IMG/VR virus record: IMGVR_UViG_3300035145_003810
Span: 1 to 36,862 of that record
Strand: one strand, 5' to 3'
From: a virus
DNA length: 36,862 nt
In this document: piece after piece, positions 1 to 8,286 of the stretch
Layout: each line of letters begins with the position of its first letter
How positions within the stretch are numbered: the first letter of the stretch is position 1
The notes under the pieces: generated by a model
Told to the model about the DNA's origin: nothing
What the model saw: only the letters and a program-made list of their open reading frames with translations
Database searches by the model: none
Made by a program: the position numbers and the translations under genes

Positions 1-3000
1 GGAGATTTTACATCACAAGGTATTATGCTACGTGGTGCAAGTGCGGGATCTTATAGCATATTAACCGACAATAGTACTAATTGGAATACTGCTTACGGTT
101 GGGGCAATCACGCGTCGGCAGGTTACTTAACATCAGAAACATACACAGGTACAGTAACAAGTGTAGCACAAACAGTGCCAACTGGTTTTACAATTACAGG
201 CAGTCCTATAACTACATCTGGTACACTTGCCATTGCGTTTGACACTGGATATTCACTGCCAACAAATGCAAGCCAGAATAACTGGGACACGGCATATGGT
301 TGGGGAGACCATAGTGTAGCAGGATATACCTCCTATGCAAACTCTGACGTTGATGCCCACCTAAACCAAAGCAATCCAACAAGCGGATATGTTCTTTCTT
401 GGAACGGTACAGATTATGCTTGGGTAGCACAAAGCGGCGGTGGTGGTGGCCTTGCAGATGTTGTAGATGATACATCACCACAATTGGGCGGAGACCTTGA
501 CGTAAACGCAAAAGATTTTACTAGCAGCAGTGGTCAATTTGACTTTACTACAGCAACTTCTGCTACTACGCCGATAATTAATCTTATTCCACCTGCCTCT
601 CACTTTGATACACAAATTAGATTGCATACTAATAATAGTGGTACATATCAAGATATTATGAACGATGGCGGAGTTCTTAAAATTAGAACAAATGACGCCA
701 ATCCTATGGAATTTATTGTCAACGGTTCAACAAGAATAACACTCCCACAAGCTGGTGATGTAGATATAACTGGGAATCTTGACGTTAGCGATAACATCTA
801 TGTACAAGGTACTGCTTCAGATGGTGGTAAAATTATACTAAACTCCGCACAGTCAGGATCGCCAAGTAGTTCATCAACCAATTGGTCATATATTGAGGTA
901 GAAAGAGGTATTAACTCAAACGTTTCAATTCGTTGGCACGAAGGATTTGATCGTTGGGAATTCACTAACGACGGGGTTAACTATTACGCAATTCCAACTT
1001 CAGGTGGTAGTACCCCTACATTAGAACAGGTATTAACTTCAGGGGATGAATCTGACAACACTTTAACTTTATATAGAACTACTGATGGCAACAGTGCACA
1101 AGGATCTTTGATCTTTGAATCACGTGATACATCGCCGATACAAAATAACTCTATGGGTGATATTAGATTTTACATGGATAACGATTCAAATATCGCAACG
1201 AGCACACTTGGTGAATATGCACGTATATCCGCAAAAGCACAACAAGTAGCCTCTGGGTCCGCTGCAGACAACACTGGTTTTATAGAGTTCCGAACAAAAA
1301 CAAAAACCGGTGTAGATACATTAATGCAGGTTGGATTTGATCCGTGGTCGGCATCAGGCAGTTCGTCGGGTGGAAATATCGGTACAGTAATGCACGAGAG
1401 AGCATATGTCAACGGCAATTTCTACCTTTATCAACAAGTTGATACCTCTAACGATATTACATCCGATGCAGGTCTATATATGCATCTTACTGCATATGAT
1501 TCAGTATCAGGAACTATACAAAACCGTGGAGAGATTAATCACCAAAATGGCGTGTTTCGCATTATTCATAGAAACCGTAATAATACTGCACAATATGGTC
1601 AATTGACTATTCCACACTCTTCAAACACGCCATTAAGAATATATTACGCGGATGATAATTCAACGAACGATATTATTTCAGAGAAAAACTTTGATTCCAC
1701 GTTCAATAATAGAATGTTGGATGATGCTAATCTTGTAAGACTTAATCAATATGCAAATACAGAATACATTAGTACAAGGTCTGACTTTGGTGATTTTAAT
1801 GGCGGCAGCGCGGGACAAGCGTCCCTTGTGCCAGGTAACGGCGGGTTCGGTGCAGTTGCATTCTTTACTTGGGCTGATGCTAACAATGGCACTGCGTCTA
1901 AACACAGATATATTCCTGCAGGACACACAGAAGAAGCTGTACATGGTATGGGTATTCTTCGTGACTCCGGTCAACACGCTACTTCAACTCCAAGATGGGA
2001 TCCGTTCGGTGGACCGGACTTCCGTATCAGTTTGGATAGCAGCGCATCAGATGCGAACTACTTCTTTGGTTCAACAAGTACATCTAACACACCACACCCA
2101 ACCAACCTTATCATCACAAACTCAGACTATACTCCGCTTGATGGTGATGTCATTGGTCGTATTAAGTTTAAAGGTGGTGAAGATAGTTACACACAGTATG
2201 AAGAGTATGCACAGATCGCAGTGACAATGCAAGACACCGCTGCAGGTGCATATGATGCTAGAATGGCAGTGTATGTAAAAGGTAATGGTGGTACTGGTGA
2301 TAATGCAAACATTGGTTTGACACTAGATGGAAATGGTTCAATTATAAGAAGTAGAGCTAATCATCATTACTTTGGTGCGTTCCCAACCACTGCGGTTGAT
2401 AACGACACCGTTCCGACTGACAATTACATCAAAATTATTGCTGATAATGATGCCACACGTCAAGTAATTCAAAGTGCGGGTGATATGTGGTTCTCCGTTG
2501 ATACGGCGGTTTCTGCGAATACTGTTATGCAACTGAGTACTAGTGGAGTAAGAATTAATGGTGCGCTTGATGCTCAAAGTAATCAAATTAACAATCTAGC
2601 AGATCCAACTTTGGCCCAAGATGCGGCAACAAAAGCTTACGTAGATGCTAACGGTGGTGGCGGCGGCATTTCTAATATCGTTGAAGATACGACACCTCAA
2701 TTGGGTGGTAATTTAGATGCTAATGATAAAGTTATTAACGACCTTAGAGGTCTTAACATAGAATACAATACAAATGCAGGTGGGTCATACCCTTATATTA
2801 ATTTTAATCAAAATGATGGATCAAATGCATATCAAGGAAATCAAGATCTTGGCAGAATTAATTTTAGAGGTCTTGACGCTACTGACACATTTCTTGCAAC
2901 ATTAGCATCCATCAAAGCGGTTTATGAACAATATACTCCCGACCGAGATTCTCGAATGGAGTTTATGGTTACAAATGCAAATACTAATAGAACTGTTTTG

Positions 3001-4560
3001 ACTCTTAATAGTCTCGCATCTACTGGTGTTGAAGTAGAAGATGGAGAAAATCTTACTCTTACTGCGGCAACAGTTGGAGTTGAATTTCCTGATTCGTCAG
3101 GATCAAGATCTATAAGATTCAAAAAGACTGGTACTGTCCAAGGAATTGCATTAACAGCTCCAACTATATCAGCAGCACGAACTATTGAGCTTCCTGATGC
3201 TTCAGGAACAGTAGCTCTTACTAGTGATATTCCTGCATCAGGCATTGCTAATCTCGTTGAAGATACTACTCCACAGCTTGGTGGAGATTTAGATCTAAAT
3301 GGTTTTAAATTTACTCTTGGCACTAACGAAGATCTTGAAGTTTTCGCACCAAGCAGTAGCCGTTTTAATATTAAACTTGATTCTATCTATGGGTCAAATT
3401 ATGATCAAGATTTGTTTGTATATGATATGTCTGGCTACACTCAAGATCTTAATAACTTAGATCTTGGCGGTGTAAAAATAACTTATGATAATACTACAAA
3501 CGGGTCTGCTAACAGCGTATGTTTATCAGTTGAAGGAAGCGCTAGAGCTGGCTCTGGTCCTTATAACGGTATTTATTATTCAGATGACGCAGCTGTAAGA
3601 ATCGCTACAAACTCTGGTGGCAATTCAAGTAAAGGTAAAGCTAAAATTATTCTTTATAATAAAAGAAGTATATCCGTTGATGCCTATGATGATAAACACG
3701 CCGTTCATAGTGAAATTTCATTTGATGGGGATAAAATATCTGGGTCGGGATTTGTAAACTACGGCGCGATAAAAATGACTAGTGCTGAAGCTTCATCAAC
3801 ACACCCCGAAGGTCTTTTAGAAATTGGTGTTGCGTGCGGTGCAGGAGACGGCGGTCAGTTTTTTGATGGGCAAGGCGCTTTAAACGTTACTGGAGCAAAT
3901 GCAAACACTGGGTATCAACTCCTACGTATGGGAATGCAAAATAACAGTCAGCTTTGTATGGATTTAAACGCTAGCATTCTAATAAGATCCACACCAACAC
4001 GAGCTTCTTCTTCAGGATATAACAATATTGAATTTTATGATAATGGTGGAGGACAAGAAGATCAGGACGGTAACCTAGCCGGTACATATCCTGCAAGAGA
4101 CGGTACATCTCCTAATAGAGGAATACGTTGGTATGAAGGTGATAATATGGCTGGTTATGCTTATGCCGGAAACAACGACGCGACAGTATACGGCGCGTCA
4201 GGCGGAGCCGCTATCACTTACAACGCAACTACGGGAAATGTTCCACACGCAAATTTATTTGGAGGTGCCTCAGGCGGGGCGGCTTGGGTAAAAATCCAAG
4301 TATCACCAGAATTTGATACTGACTGGGCAGGACTAGGATATAATAGATGGGACACGCCTGTAGATATTCTTACAGTTTTTGCTGATAGAGTAGAAAGTGA
4401 AGTTGCGGTAACACTAGGTCACTATACTACAACAGAAAGAAACGCTTTATCAAGTGCCGGAAATATTACTGCAGGCACTATGATATGGAATACATCTAAT
4501 TCGCGAATTGAATTTTGGAATGGGTCATCCTGGCGATATGTGCAAGATTCAGCTGCTTAA
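1..4560 (+). CDS. Giant tail-fibre-like virion protein, 5' end missing
   Basis: The reading frame is open from base 1 to a TAA at 4558-4560, so at least 1519 residues are seen and the true start lies before the window. The protein is rich in Gly, Ser, Thr, Asn and Asp with no hydrophobic segment, as expected for beta-rich fibre shafts. It is modular: a NWNTAYGWGNHASAGY-type motif occurs twice (about 79-130 and 280-330), and a motif with core DTxPQLGGxLD occurs three times (about 450-510, 2665-2725, 3240-3300). The middle copy is preceded by LAQDAATKAYVDA, a motif common in phage fibres. The C-terminus (AGTMIWNTSNSRIEFWNGSSW) is a typical end for such proteins. No peptidase S74 domain is present, unlike the fibre at the other end of the window. 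Role: host recognition or long-fibre structure, by family resemblance; the exact fibre is unknown. Confidence 0.8.
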   Translation, partial: GDFTSQGIMLRGASAGSYSILTDNSTNWNTAYGWGNHASAGYLTSETYTGTVTSVAQTVPTGFTITGSPITTSGTLAIAFDTGYSLPTNASQNNWDTAYGWGDHSVAGYTSYANSDVDAHLNQSNPTSGYVLSWNGTDYAWVAQSGGGGGLADVVDDTSPQLGGDLDVNAKDFTSSSGQFDFTTATSATTPIINLIPPASHFDTQIRLHTNNSGTYQDIMNDGGVLKIRTNDANPMEFIVNGSTRITLPQAGDVDITGNLDVSDNIYVQGTASDGGKIILNSAQSGSPSSSSTNWSYIEVERGINSNVSIRWHEGFDRWEFTNDGVNYYAIPTSGGSTPTLEQVLTSGDESDNTLTLYRTTDGNSAQGSLIFESRDTSPIQNNSMGDIRFYMDNDSNIATSTLGEYARISAKAQQVASGSAADNTGFIEFRTKTKTGVDTLMQVGFDPWSASGSSSGGNIGTVMHERAYVNGNFYLYQQVDTSNDITSDAGLYMHLTAYDSVSGTIQNRGEINHQNGVFRIIHRNRNNTAQYGQLTIPHSSNTPLRIYYADDNSTNDIISEKNFDSTFNNRMLDDANLVRLNQYANTEYISTRSDFGDFNGGSAGQASLVPGNGGFGAVAFFTWADANNGTASKHRYIPAGHTEEAVHGMGILRDSGQHATSTPRWDPFGGPDFRISLDSSASDANYFFGSTSTSNTPHPTNLIITNSDYTPLDGDVIGRIKFKGGEDSYTQYEEYAQIAVTMQDTAAGAYDARMAVYVKGNGGTGDNANIGLTLDGNGSIIRSRANHHYFGAFPTTAVDNDTVPTDNYIKIIADNDATRQVIQSAGDMWFSVDTAVSANTVMQLSTSGVRINGALDAQSNQINNLADPTLAQDAATKAYVDANGGGGGISNIVEDTTPQLGGNLDANDKVINDLRGLNIEYNTNAGGSYPYINFNQNDGSNAYQGNQDLGRINFRGLDATDTFLATLASIKAVYEQYTPDRDSRMEFMVTNANTNRTVLTLNSLASTGVEVEDGENLTLTAATVGVEFPDSSGSRSIRFKKTGTVQGIALTAPTISAARTIELPDASGTVALTSDIPASGIANLVEDTTPQLGGDLDLNGFKFTLGTNEDLEVFAPSSSRFNIKLDSIYGSNYDQDLFVYDMSGYTQDLNNLDLGGVKITYDNTTNGSANSVCLSVEGSARAGSGPYNGIYYSDDAAVRIATNSGGNSSKGKAKIILYNKRSISVDAYDDKHAVHSEISFDGDKISGSGFVNYGAIKMTSAEASSTHPEGLLEIGVACGAGDGGQFFDGQGALNVTGANANTGYQLLRMGMQNNSQLCMDLNASILIRSTPTRASSSGYNNIEFYDNGGGQEDQDGNLAGTYPARDGTSPNRGIRWYEGDNMAGYAYAGNNDATVYGASGGAAITYNATTGNVPHANLFGGASGGAAWVKIQVSPEFDTDWAGLGYNRWDTPVDILTVFADRVESEVAVTLGHYTTTERNALSSAGNITAGTMIWNTSNSRIEFWNGSSWRYVQDSAA

Positions 4561-4574
4561 ATAAGGAGAGTATT

Positions 4575-4817
4575 ATGCGATATAAATTTGATCTTACAAT
4601 GCCACTTTCCGCAAAAGCAAATAGTATTATATCTTTTGCAAGCGATCGTGGGTGTACTGCAACTCTTATTGATAGTGATAGTTATGGAAAACCGCTTTGG
4701 AGATATGAGTCTGAAGAATTTGATGAAGTAAAAAATTTATTACAAGATTTAAAAGGCATACCTTTAGATGATAAGCGTGCCTTAATGATAATCGTGGATA
4801 CTGCAAATACAGCATAA
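4575..4817 (+). CDS. Small phage protein of unknown function
   Basis: An 80-residue protein that I do not recognise. I chose ATG 4575 rather than an in-frame ATG at 4515: 4575 has a clear AAGGAG ribosome site at 4563-4568, while 4515 would overlap the fibre gene by 46 bases and add a sequence unlike a protein start. The product is soluble, mixed charge, with a predicted alpha/beta character (RYKFDLTMPLSAKA strand and helix, then EEFDEVKNLLQDLKG helix). It follows the fibre gene by 14 bases and could be co-transcribed with it. I looked for the DSL serine motif of an acyl carrier protein because an AcpS gene is present elsewhere; it is absent. Confidence 0.7.
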   Translation: MRYKFDLTMPLSAKANSIISFASDRGCTATLIDSDSYGKPLWRYESEEFDEVKNLLQDLKGIPLDDKRALMIIVDTANTA

Positions 4818-4822
4818 AAATA

Positions 4823-4850
4823 TTGACATTTGAAAACTTTTTGATATTAT
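4823..4850 (+). promoter_or_regulatory. Sigma70-type promoter before the nuclease gene
   Basis: A perfect TTGACA (4823-4828), a 16-base spacer, then TATTAT (4845-4850), in an A/T-rich gap between two genes and 19 bases before the nuclease start. The sequence after the -10 box differs from the three related promoters downstream. Probably read by host RNA polymerase early in infection. Confidence 0.7.
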
Positions 4851-4869
4851 AAAAATAAAAGGCTATATT

Positions 4870-5538
4870 ATGTTTAATCATGTTGACCACGGTATTACTT
4901 TACCTAAGATATATCGTAAAGACACGGAGAGTGGTCGTAAATATTTTACTCCTGAAGATCAGGCGTATCCTTCTATCACAACCGTTTTATCAATTCTTTC
5001 TAAACAAGGTATTCTTGAATGGCGCAAACGTGTTGGTGAGGAAGAGGCAAATAAAATCTCAAGACAAGCTGCAGGTCGCGGAACGGCAGTACACAAACTT
5101 GCTGAGGATTATCTCGATAATGTGAAAGATTGGAATAAAGGCGCAATGCCTGCCAATTTGCAGTCTTTTAACGACCTTAAAACTATCCTTGATACTCGAC
5201 TCAATAACATATGGTTTCAAGAAGAATTCTTATATTCTGACAGATTGAAATGTGCAGGTCAAGTTGACTGTATTGCAGAATTTGACGGTCAACTTTCTAT
5301 TGTTGATTTTAAGACAAGTCGTAAACCAAAGAAAGAAGAATGGATTACTAACTATTTCATTCAGGCTTCTTTTTATGCTGCTGCTTTTTACGAAAGAACA
5401 GGTGTTCCTATTAAACAAGGAGTAATCCTTATAACTGTAGACGGTCATGAAGCTCAAGTATTCAAAATCAAGACATATGACTATCTTGAACACTTTCTTG
5501 CTGTAAGAAAAAAGTTTAAAGAACAAAATGGCTATTGA
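4870..5538 (+). CDS. PD-(D/E)XK (RecB/Cas4-like) nuclease
   Basis: A 222-residue protein with the motif set of RecB-family PD-(D/E)XK nucleases: GRGTAVHK with His75, then Asp133 in GQVDCIAEFD, then Asp146-Phe-Lys148 in IVDFKTSRKPKK, then the Gln165/Tyr169 motif (QASFYAAAF). His and the two Asp normally bind the metal and Lys148 is the catalytic lysine. Related enzymes (MGME1-like and phage exonucleases) process DNA ends, usually single-stranded. In a T4-like phage it may act in recombination, replication or host DNA breakdown. ATG 4870 follows an AAAGG ribosome site (4857-4862) and a promoter at 4823-4850. All catalytic positions are intact. The substrate cannot be told from sequence. Confidence 0.88.
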   Translation: MFNHVDHGITLPKIYRKDTESGRKYFTPEDQAYPSITTVLSILSKQGILEWRKRVGEEEANKISRQAAGRGTAVHKLAEDYLDNVKDWNKGAMPANLQSFNDLKTILDTRLNNIWFQEEFLYSDRLKCAGQVDCIAEFDGQLSIVDFKTSRKPKKEEWITNYFIQASFYAAAFYERTGVPIKQGVILITVDGHEAQVFKIKTYDYLEHFLAVRKKFKEQNGY

Positions 5539-5563
5539 CATTCATTATGATATAGATTATATT
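5535..5563 (+). promoter_or_regulatory. Sigma70-type promoter, repeated family, overlapping the nuclease stop
   Basis: TTGACA (5535-5540), 17-base spacer, TATATT (5558-5563), followed by GATTCTATAA. The TGA stop of the nuclease gene (5536-5538) is part of the -35 box. The same extended sequence recurs at 6782-6820. Confidence 0.82.
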
Positions 5564-5588
5564 GATTCTATAACAAATGGAGATAAAT

Positions 5589-5891
5589 ATGACTAAGTTC
5601 GACACGAAAAAGTTTACTTGCCATGGTGGATATCTTGAGTACACGGGTACCTACGAAGGTCAGCCAACATGGGATCAAGTTGCTCCTAACTGTCATCCTT
5701 CACGTGTAGGTATGCCTAAGGAATTGTTTATTGCTCGTTTTAAATATCGCGGTGGACCTGTTAAAATGGGTGCCTTTAAAAAGTTCCTCGTCAAGAACTT
5801 CACGATTGAAGAATATGTTGAAGCTCGTAAGAAGGAAGGACCTGAAGGAGCTCCTCTTCGTATTTTACAAAGTAAAGGATTTGCTATATGA
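5589..5891 (+). CDS. Phage protein of unknown function
   Basis: A 100-residue protein, not recognised. Start ATG 5589 is chosen over the in-frame ATG 5577 because GGAG (5579-5582) lies 6 bases before 5589 and would be inside the coding region if 5577 were used. The sequence is basic and aromatic, with two Cys (CHGG near the N-terminus and NCHPS near residue 34) and a C-terminal FTIEEYVEARKKEG helix. The two Cys-His pairs might bind metal, but this is speculation. It ends in an ATGA overlap with the next gene, so the two are translationally coupled. Confidence 0.75.
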   Translation: MTKFDTKKFTCHGGYLEYTGTYEGQPTWDQVAPNCHPSRVGMPKELFIARFKYRGGPVKMGAFKKFLVKNFTIEEYVEARKKEGPEGAPLRILQSKGFAI

Positions 5892-6472
5892 ATATATTCA
5901 TACTATCAGAAGAGCCGCGTGAAGCGGCTCAGATGGTTTGTGACAAACATTGCAGTAAAATGATTGTTGAGTCAGGACAAATGCTGTCCACTGCACACCG
6001 CATGCTAAATGGTTATGTTGAAAAACGGCCATCTAAATCAGGTAAACGGATGGTTAATTATTGGGTTCATGAGAATCCAAATCTTGAAACTTTTCTATAT
6101 AAAGCAGTACATCATAATCATCCTTGTACTGTTTGGACTATGGAATCTAAAGACAATTATATTTGGCATTATAACCATTTTATGGGGCTTGCAGAAGAGT
6201 TTCTAGTACGGTATAAAAAGCCACATATGACTGTTGTCAAGTTAAAAGAAATACTGCAGAATCCTCCTCGTGGCATACCTGACATTGGTTTGACAGAGTT
6301 TCCGCAAGCAATGAATCATTACCCAGAATGTAAGGTTCCTGGTAAACCTGTTGAAGCATATCGTAAATATTATCATGCAGCAAAGCATTTTGCAAAATGG
6401 GAAAAAGGTCGTAAAGCACCATATTGGTGGGAAGGATATAAAGGAAGACAGATTGAGATACATCATAGTTGA
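5888..6472 (+). CDS. Conserved phage protein, function unknown
   Basis: A 194-residue protein beginning MNIFILSEEPREAAQMVCD and continuing KHCSKMIVESGQMLSTAHR. I recognise this pattern as recurring in marine and T4-like phages without a firm function. It has many His, Trp, Tyr and Cys residues (CDKHCSK, HHNHPCTVW, HYNHFMG, KYYHAAKHFAKW, APYWW), suggesting an enzyme or metal/DNA-binding protein. A distant link to DNA-repair glycosylases is conceivable but I cannot show it. ATG 5888 overlaps the previous stop by four bases (ATGA). Its 3' end overlaps the next gene, which appears to begin at TTG 6453. Confidence 0.82.
   Translation: MNIFILSEEPREAAQMVCDKHCSKMIVESGQMLSTAHRMLNGYVEKRPSKSGKRMVNYWVHENPNLETFLYKAVHHNHPCTVWTMESKDNYIWHYNHFMGLAEEFLVRYKKPHMTVVKLKEILQNPPRGIPDIGLTEFPQAMNHYPECKVPGKPVEAYRKYYHAAKHFAKWEKGRKAPYWWEGYKGRQIEIHHS
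6441..6447 (+). promoter_or_regulatory. Ribosome site deciding TTG start at 6453
   Basis: AAGGAAG lies 5 bases before TTG 6453, inside the 3' end of the preceding gene. It selects a TTG start for the next gene. Confidence 0.55.
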
Positions 6473-6785
6473 TGAAGAACTAGGTATATTCCTAGGTACT
6501 CATAAAATACCATCTCAATATAATCCAAGAATAATGGAGGGGTTTGTCATATTCTCCTCCAACAATCCTTTTGGCATTGTTAAAGCTTATTCTTTTGCAA
6601 CAAAGAAAGAGGCCTGGATATATATGCAGTCTTTTTTAAGTGAAGACTTTCCTGATTGTAGAATTGAGAAAGTTGACTGCGATGATACTTACGTTGATAT
6701 TGTTCATTTGCTTAAAGACGGTTTTCACAGGTATACTTTTGATATGATGGATAATATTCCTATGCATAATGAAAATATCCATTGA
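6453..6785 (+). CDS. Phage protein of unknown function, TTG start
   Basis: A 110-residue protein starting at TTG 6453 (read as Met-RYIIVDEELGIFLG). The frame is open upstream to ATG 6351, but that start would overlap the previous gene by 122 bases and yield low-quality sequence, whereas TTG 6453 has AAGGAAG in front and an overlap of only 20 bases. The N-terminal strand-turn-strand (YIIVDEELGIFLG) and FVIFSSNNPFGIVKAYSF suggest a compact alpha/beta fold. The middle (SFATKKEAWIYMQSFL) looks helical. I do not recognise a family with known function. Its TGA stop (6783-6785) lies inside the -35 box of the next promoter. Confidence 0.68.
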   Translation: MRYIIVDEELGIFLGTHKIPSQYNPRIMEGFVIFSSNNPFGIVKAYSFATKKEAWIYMQSFLSEDFPDCRIEKVDCDDTYVDIVHLLKDGFHRYTFDMMDNIPMHNENIH

Positions 6786-6810
6786 CATTCGTTGTGAAAT
6801 GATTTATATT
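6782..6810 (+). promoter_or_regulatory. Sigma70-type promoter, repeated family, overlapping previous stop
   Basis: TTGACA (6782-6787), 17-base spacer, TATATT (6805-6810), then GATTCTATAA. The TGA stop of the previous gene (6783-6785) is inside the -35 box. Nearly the same as 5535-5563 and its downstream flank. Confidence 0.83.
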
Positions 6811-6844
6811 GATTCTATAAGGTAAAACAAAAGGAATCAATCTT

Positions 6845-7138
6845 ATGACAATCCAAGCTCAAAAATTCTGGTTGGAAACTCCTCTAAATGAAGTTAACAA
6901 ATTGATGGATCAAACATTTAGCTACGCTCAAGATGGTGACGATCTTGCAGAAATGTATATGGATGATCTTCGTGACTTCAAAAAAGCAGTTACTCTTTTC
7001 CGTAACTCAGATGGTGAAGGTCTTGCGGAACATATTGATTATCTTGACACATTACCTCGTGAACAATTGGTTTTAGCTTTTGCTAAAGATTGTGGTAACG
7101 AATTTGTTAACTCATACTTGGGTTATGAGTTAGCTTAA
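6845..7138 (+). CDS. Small acidic phage protein of unknown function
   Basis: A 97-residue acidic, mainly helical protein (QDGDDLAEMYMDDLRDFKKAV, GLAEHIDYLDTLPREQLVLAFA), not recognised. ATG 6845 follows an AAGGA ribosome site (about 6831-6835) and it has its own promoter 35 bases upstream. A separate strong promoter and small acidic product fit an early host-takeover protein or an inhibitor, but this is inference from context only. Confidence 0.8.
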   Translation: MTIQAQKFWLETPLNEVNKLMDQTFSYAQDGDDLAEMYMDDLRDFKKAVTLFRNSDGEGLAEHIDYLDTLPREQLVLAFAKDCGNEFVNSYLGYELA

Positions 7139-7145
7139 TTAATAG

Positions 7146-7174
7146 TTGACAATCACAACAGAATCAGTTATATT
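7146..7174 (+). promoter_or_regulatory. Sigma70-type promoter before the DUF932 gene
   Basis: TTGACA (7146-7151), 17-base spacer, TATATT (7169-7174), followed by AGTTTTATA, a variant of the GATTCTATA found after the -10 boxes at 5558 and 6805. It starts 7 bases after the previous stop. Confidence 0.82.
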
Positions 7175-7206
7175 AGTTTTATATCAAATGAAAAGGAAAC
7201 TATATC

Positions 7207-8160
7207 ATGGCACATGAATTGGAAATGATTAACGGTCAAGCACAGATGGCTTACCGTGAAAGTAAAGGTCTACCTTGGCACGGTCTTGGTACACCTGTTG
7301 GTGACGATATGTCACCTGAAGAAATGATGAAAGCTGCAGGTCTTGATTGGACTGTTGAAAAAGTTGATTCATTTGTTCGTTGGAAAGGCGATAATATTTC
7401 TACAGGTCAACAATCTTTGGTTCGTTCAACTGACGGCAAAATCCTTACTAACGTTGGTAAAGGTTGGAACCCAGTACAGAACTCAGAAGCTTTTGAATTC
7501 TTTACAGAATTTGTAAATGCAGGTGACATGGTTATGGATACTGCAGGATCGTTGAAAGACGGCCGTTTGGTATGGGCTTTGGCAGATGTTAAAGATGGCT
7601 TCTCATTATTTAACGGTGATGAAGTTAAAGGTTACCTCCTATTCTCAAATCCTCATATCTTCGGTAAAGGTATTGACATTAAGTTCGTAATGGAACGCGT
7701 TGTCTGTAACAATACTTTGACTGTCGCTTTGAATGAAAACGGTCAGCAAGGTGTTCGTCTTTCTCATCGTTCAGTGTTTGACGCAGAAAAAGTCAAAGAA
7801 ATTCTTGGCATTGGCCACAATAAAGTTGAGCAGTTCAAAGAAGCTGCAGAATTCCTTGGTTCAAAGCGTTATTCTGATGAGAAACTTACTGAGTTTTTCG
7901 GAGTTGTATTTGGCAAGTCTACTAAAGAAAAAGAAGAACTTGCTCGTACTGCTAAAGAAGCAATGTCAATTGTTGAAAATCAACCAGGAGATCACTTTGC
8001 TCCAGGTACTTGGTGGAACGCATATAACGCAGTTACTTATATGACTGACCACAAACTAGGTCGCTCTGCAGATAGTCGTATGGCTTCAGCATGGTTTGGT
8101 GGAAACGCAAAGCGTAAAGTTGACGCACTTAACGTAGCATTGGAGATGGCAGATGCTTAA
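7207..8160 (+). CDS. DUF932 / TIGR03299-type phage-plasmid protein
   Basis: A 317-residue protein with the layout of the DUF932 (phage/plasmid-like TIGR03299) family: N-terminal MAHELEMINGQAQMAYR and LPWHGLGTPV, then DWTVEK, a central RVVCNNTLTVAL segment, and HRSVFDAEKVKEILG followed by a helical C-terminal half ending GTWWNAYNAVTYMTDHKLGR. The molecular function is unknown; relatives occur in phages and conjugative plasmids. Its length is normal for the family. It has its own promoter (7146-7174) and an AAGGA ribosome site before ATG 7207. It heads a run of genes to 10081 that overlap or touch, which suggests one transcript. Confidence 0.88.
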   Translation: MAHELEMINGQAQMAYRESKGLPWHGLGTPVGDDMSPEEMMKAAGLDWTVEKVDSFVRWKGDNISTGQQSLVRSTDGKILTNVGKGWNPVQNSEAFEFFTEFVNAGDMVMDTAGSLKDGRLVWALADVKDGFSLFNGDEVKGYLLFSNPHIFGKGIDIKFVMERVVCNNTLTVALNENGQQGVRLSHRSVFDAEKVKEILGIGHNKVEQFKEAAEFLGSKRYSDEKLTEFFGVVFGKSTKEKEELARTAKEAMSIVENQPGDHFAPGTWWNAYNAVTYMTDHKLGRSADSRMASAWFGGNAKRKVDALNVALEMADA

Positions 8161-8284
8161 GTTGCTAAAGGAGTTTCACAATCACATAGAAAACCTAAAG
8201 CCGTCTGAGGTAATTGTCTATGGTTTTATTTTAGGTATGCTGCTTATCGCAGTTGATCCACTTGGCATTATACGAGGAATGTAA
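8153..8284 (+). CDS. Very small single-pass membrane protein
   Basis: A 43-residue open frame starting at ATG 8153, 8 bases before the end of the DUF932 gene, with GGAG at 8142-8145 at 7-base spacing. It ends TAA 8282-8284. It has a basic, helical N-terminal part (MLKLLKEFHNHIENLKP) and one hydrophobic segment (VIVYGFILGMLLIAV), so it is probably anchored in the inner membrane. It fills an otherwise empty gap and sits just before another membrane protein, so the pair may act together. Function unknown. Confidence 0.6.
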   Translation: MLKLLKEFHNHIENLKPSEVIVYGFILGMLLIAVDPLGIIRGM

Positions 8285-8286
8285 AT

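Noticed and set aside
1751-2224. A 157-codon plus-strand frame inside the first fibre gene
   Set aside because: It overlaps the long fibre frame in another register, has no ribosome site and no protein-like composition.
2922-3323. A 133-codon antisense frame in the first fibre gene
   Set aside because: It is antisense to a highly repetitive fibre gene, with Ser/Pro/Val-rich sequence typical of such shadows.
4575-4817. Small protein near the fibre as a possible acyl carrier protein partner of AcpS
   Set aside because: It lacks the DSL-type serine motif and the four-helix acidic pattern of carrier proteins.
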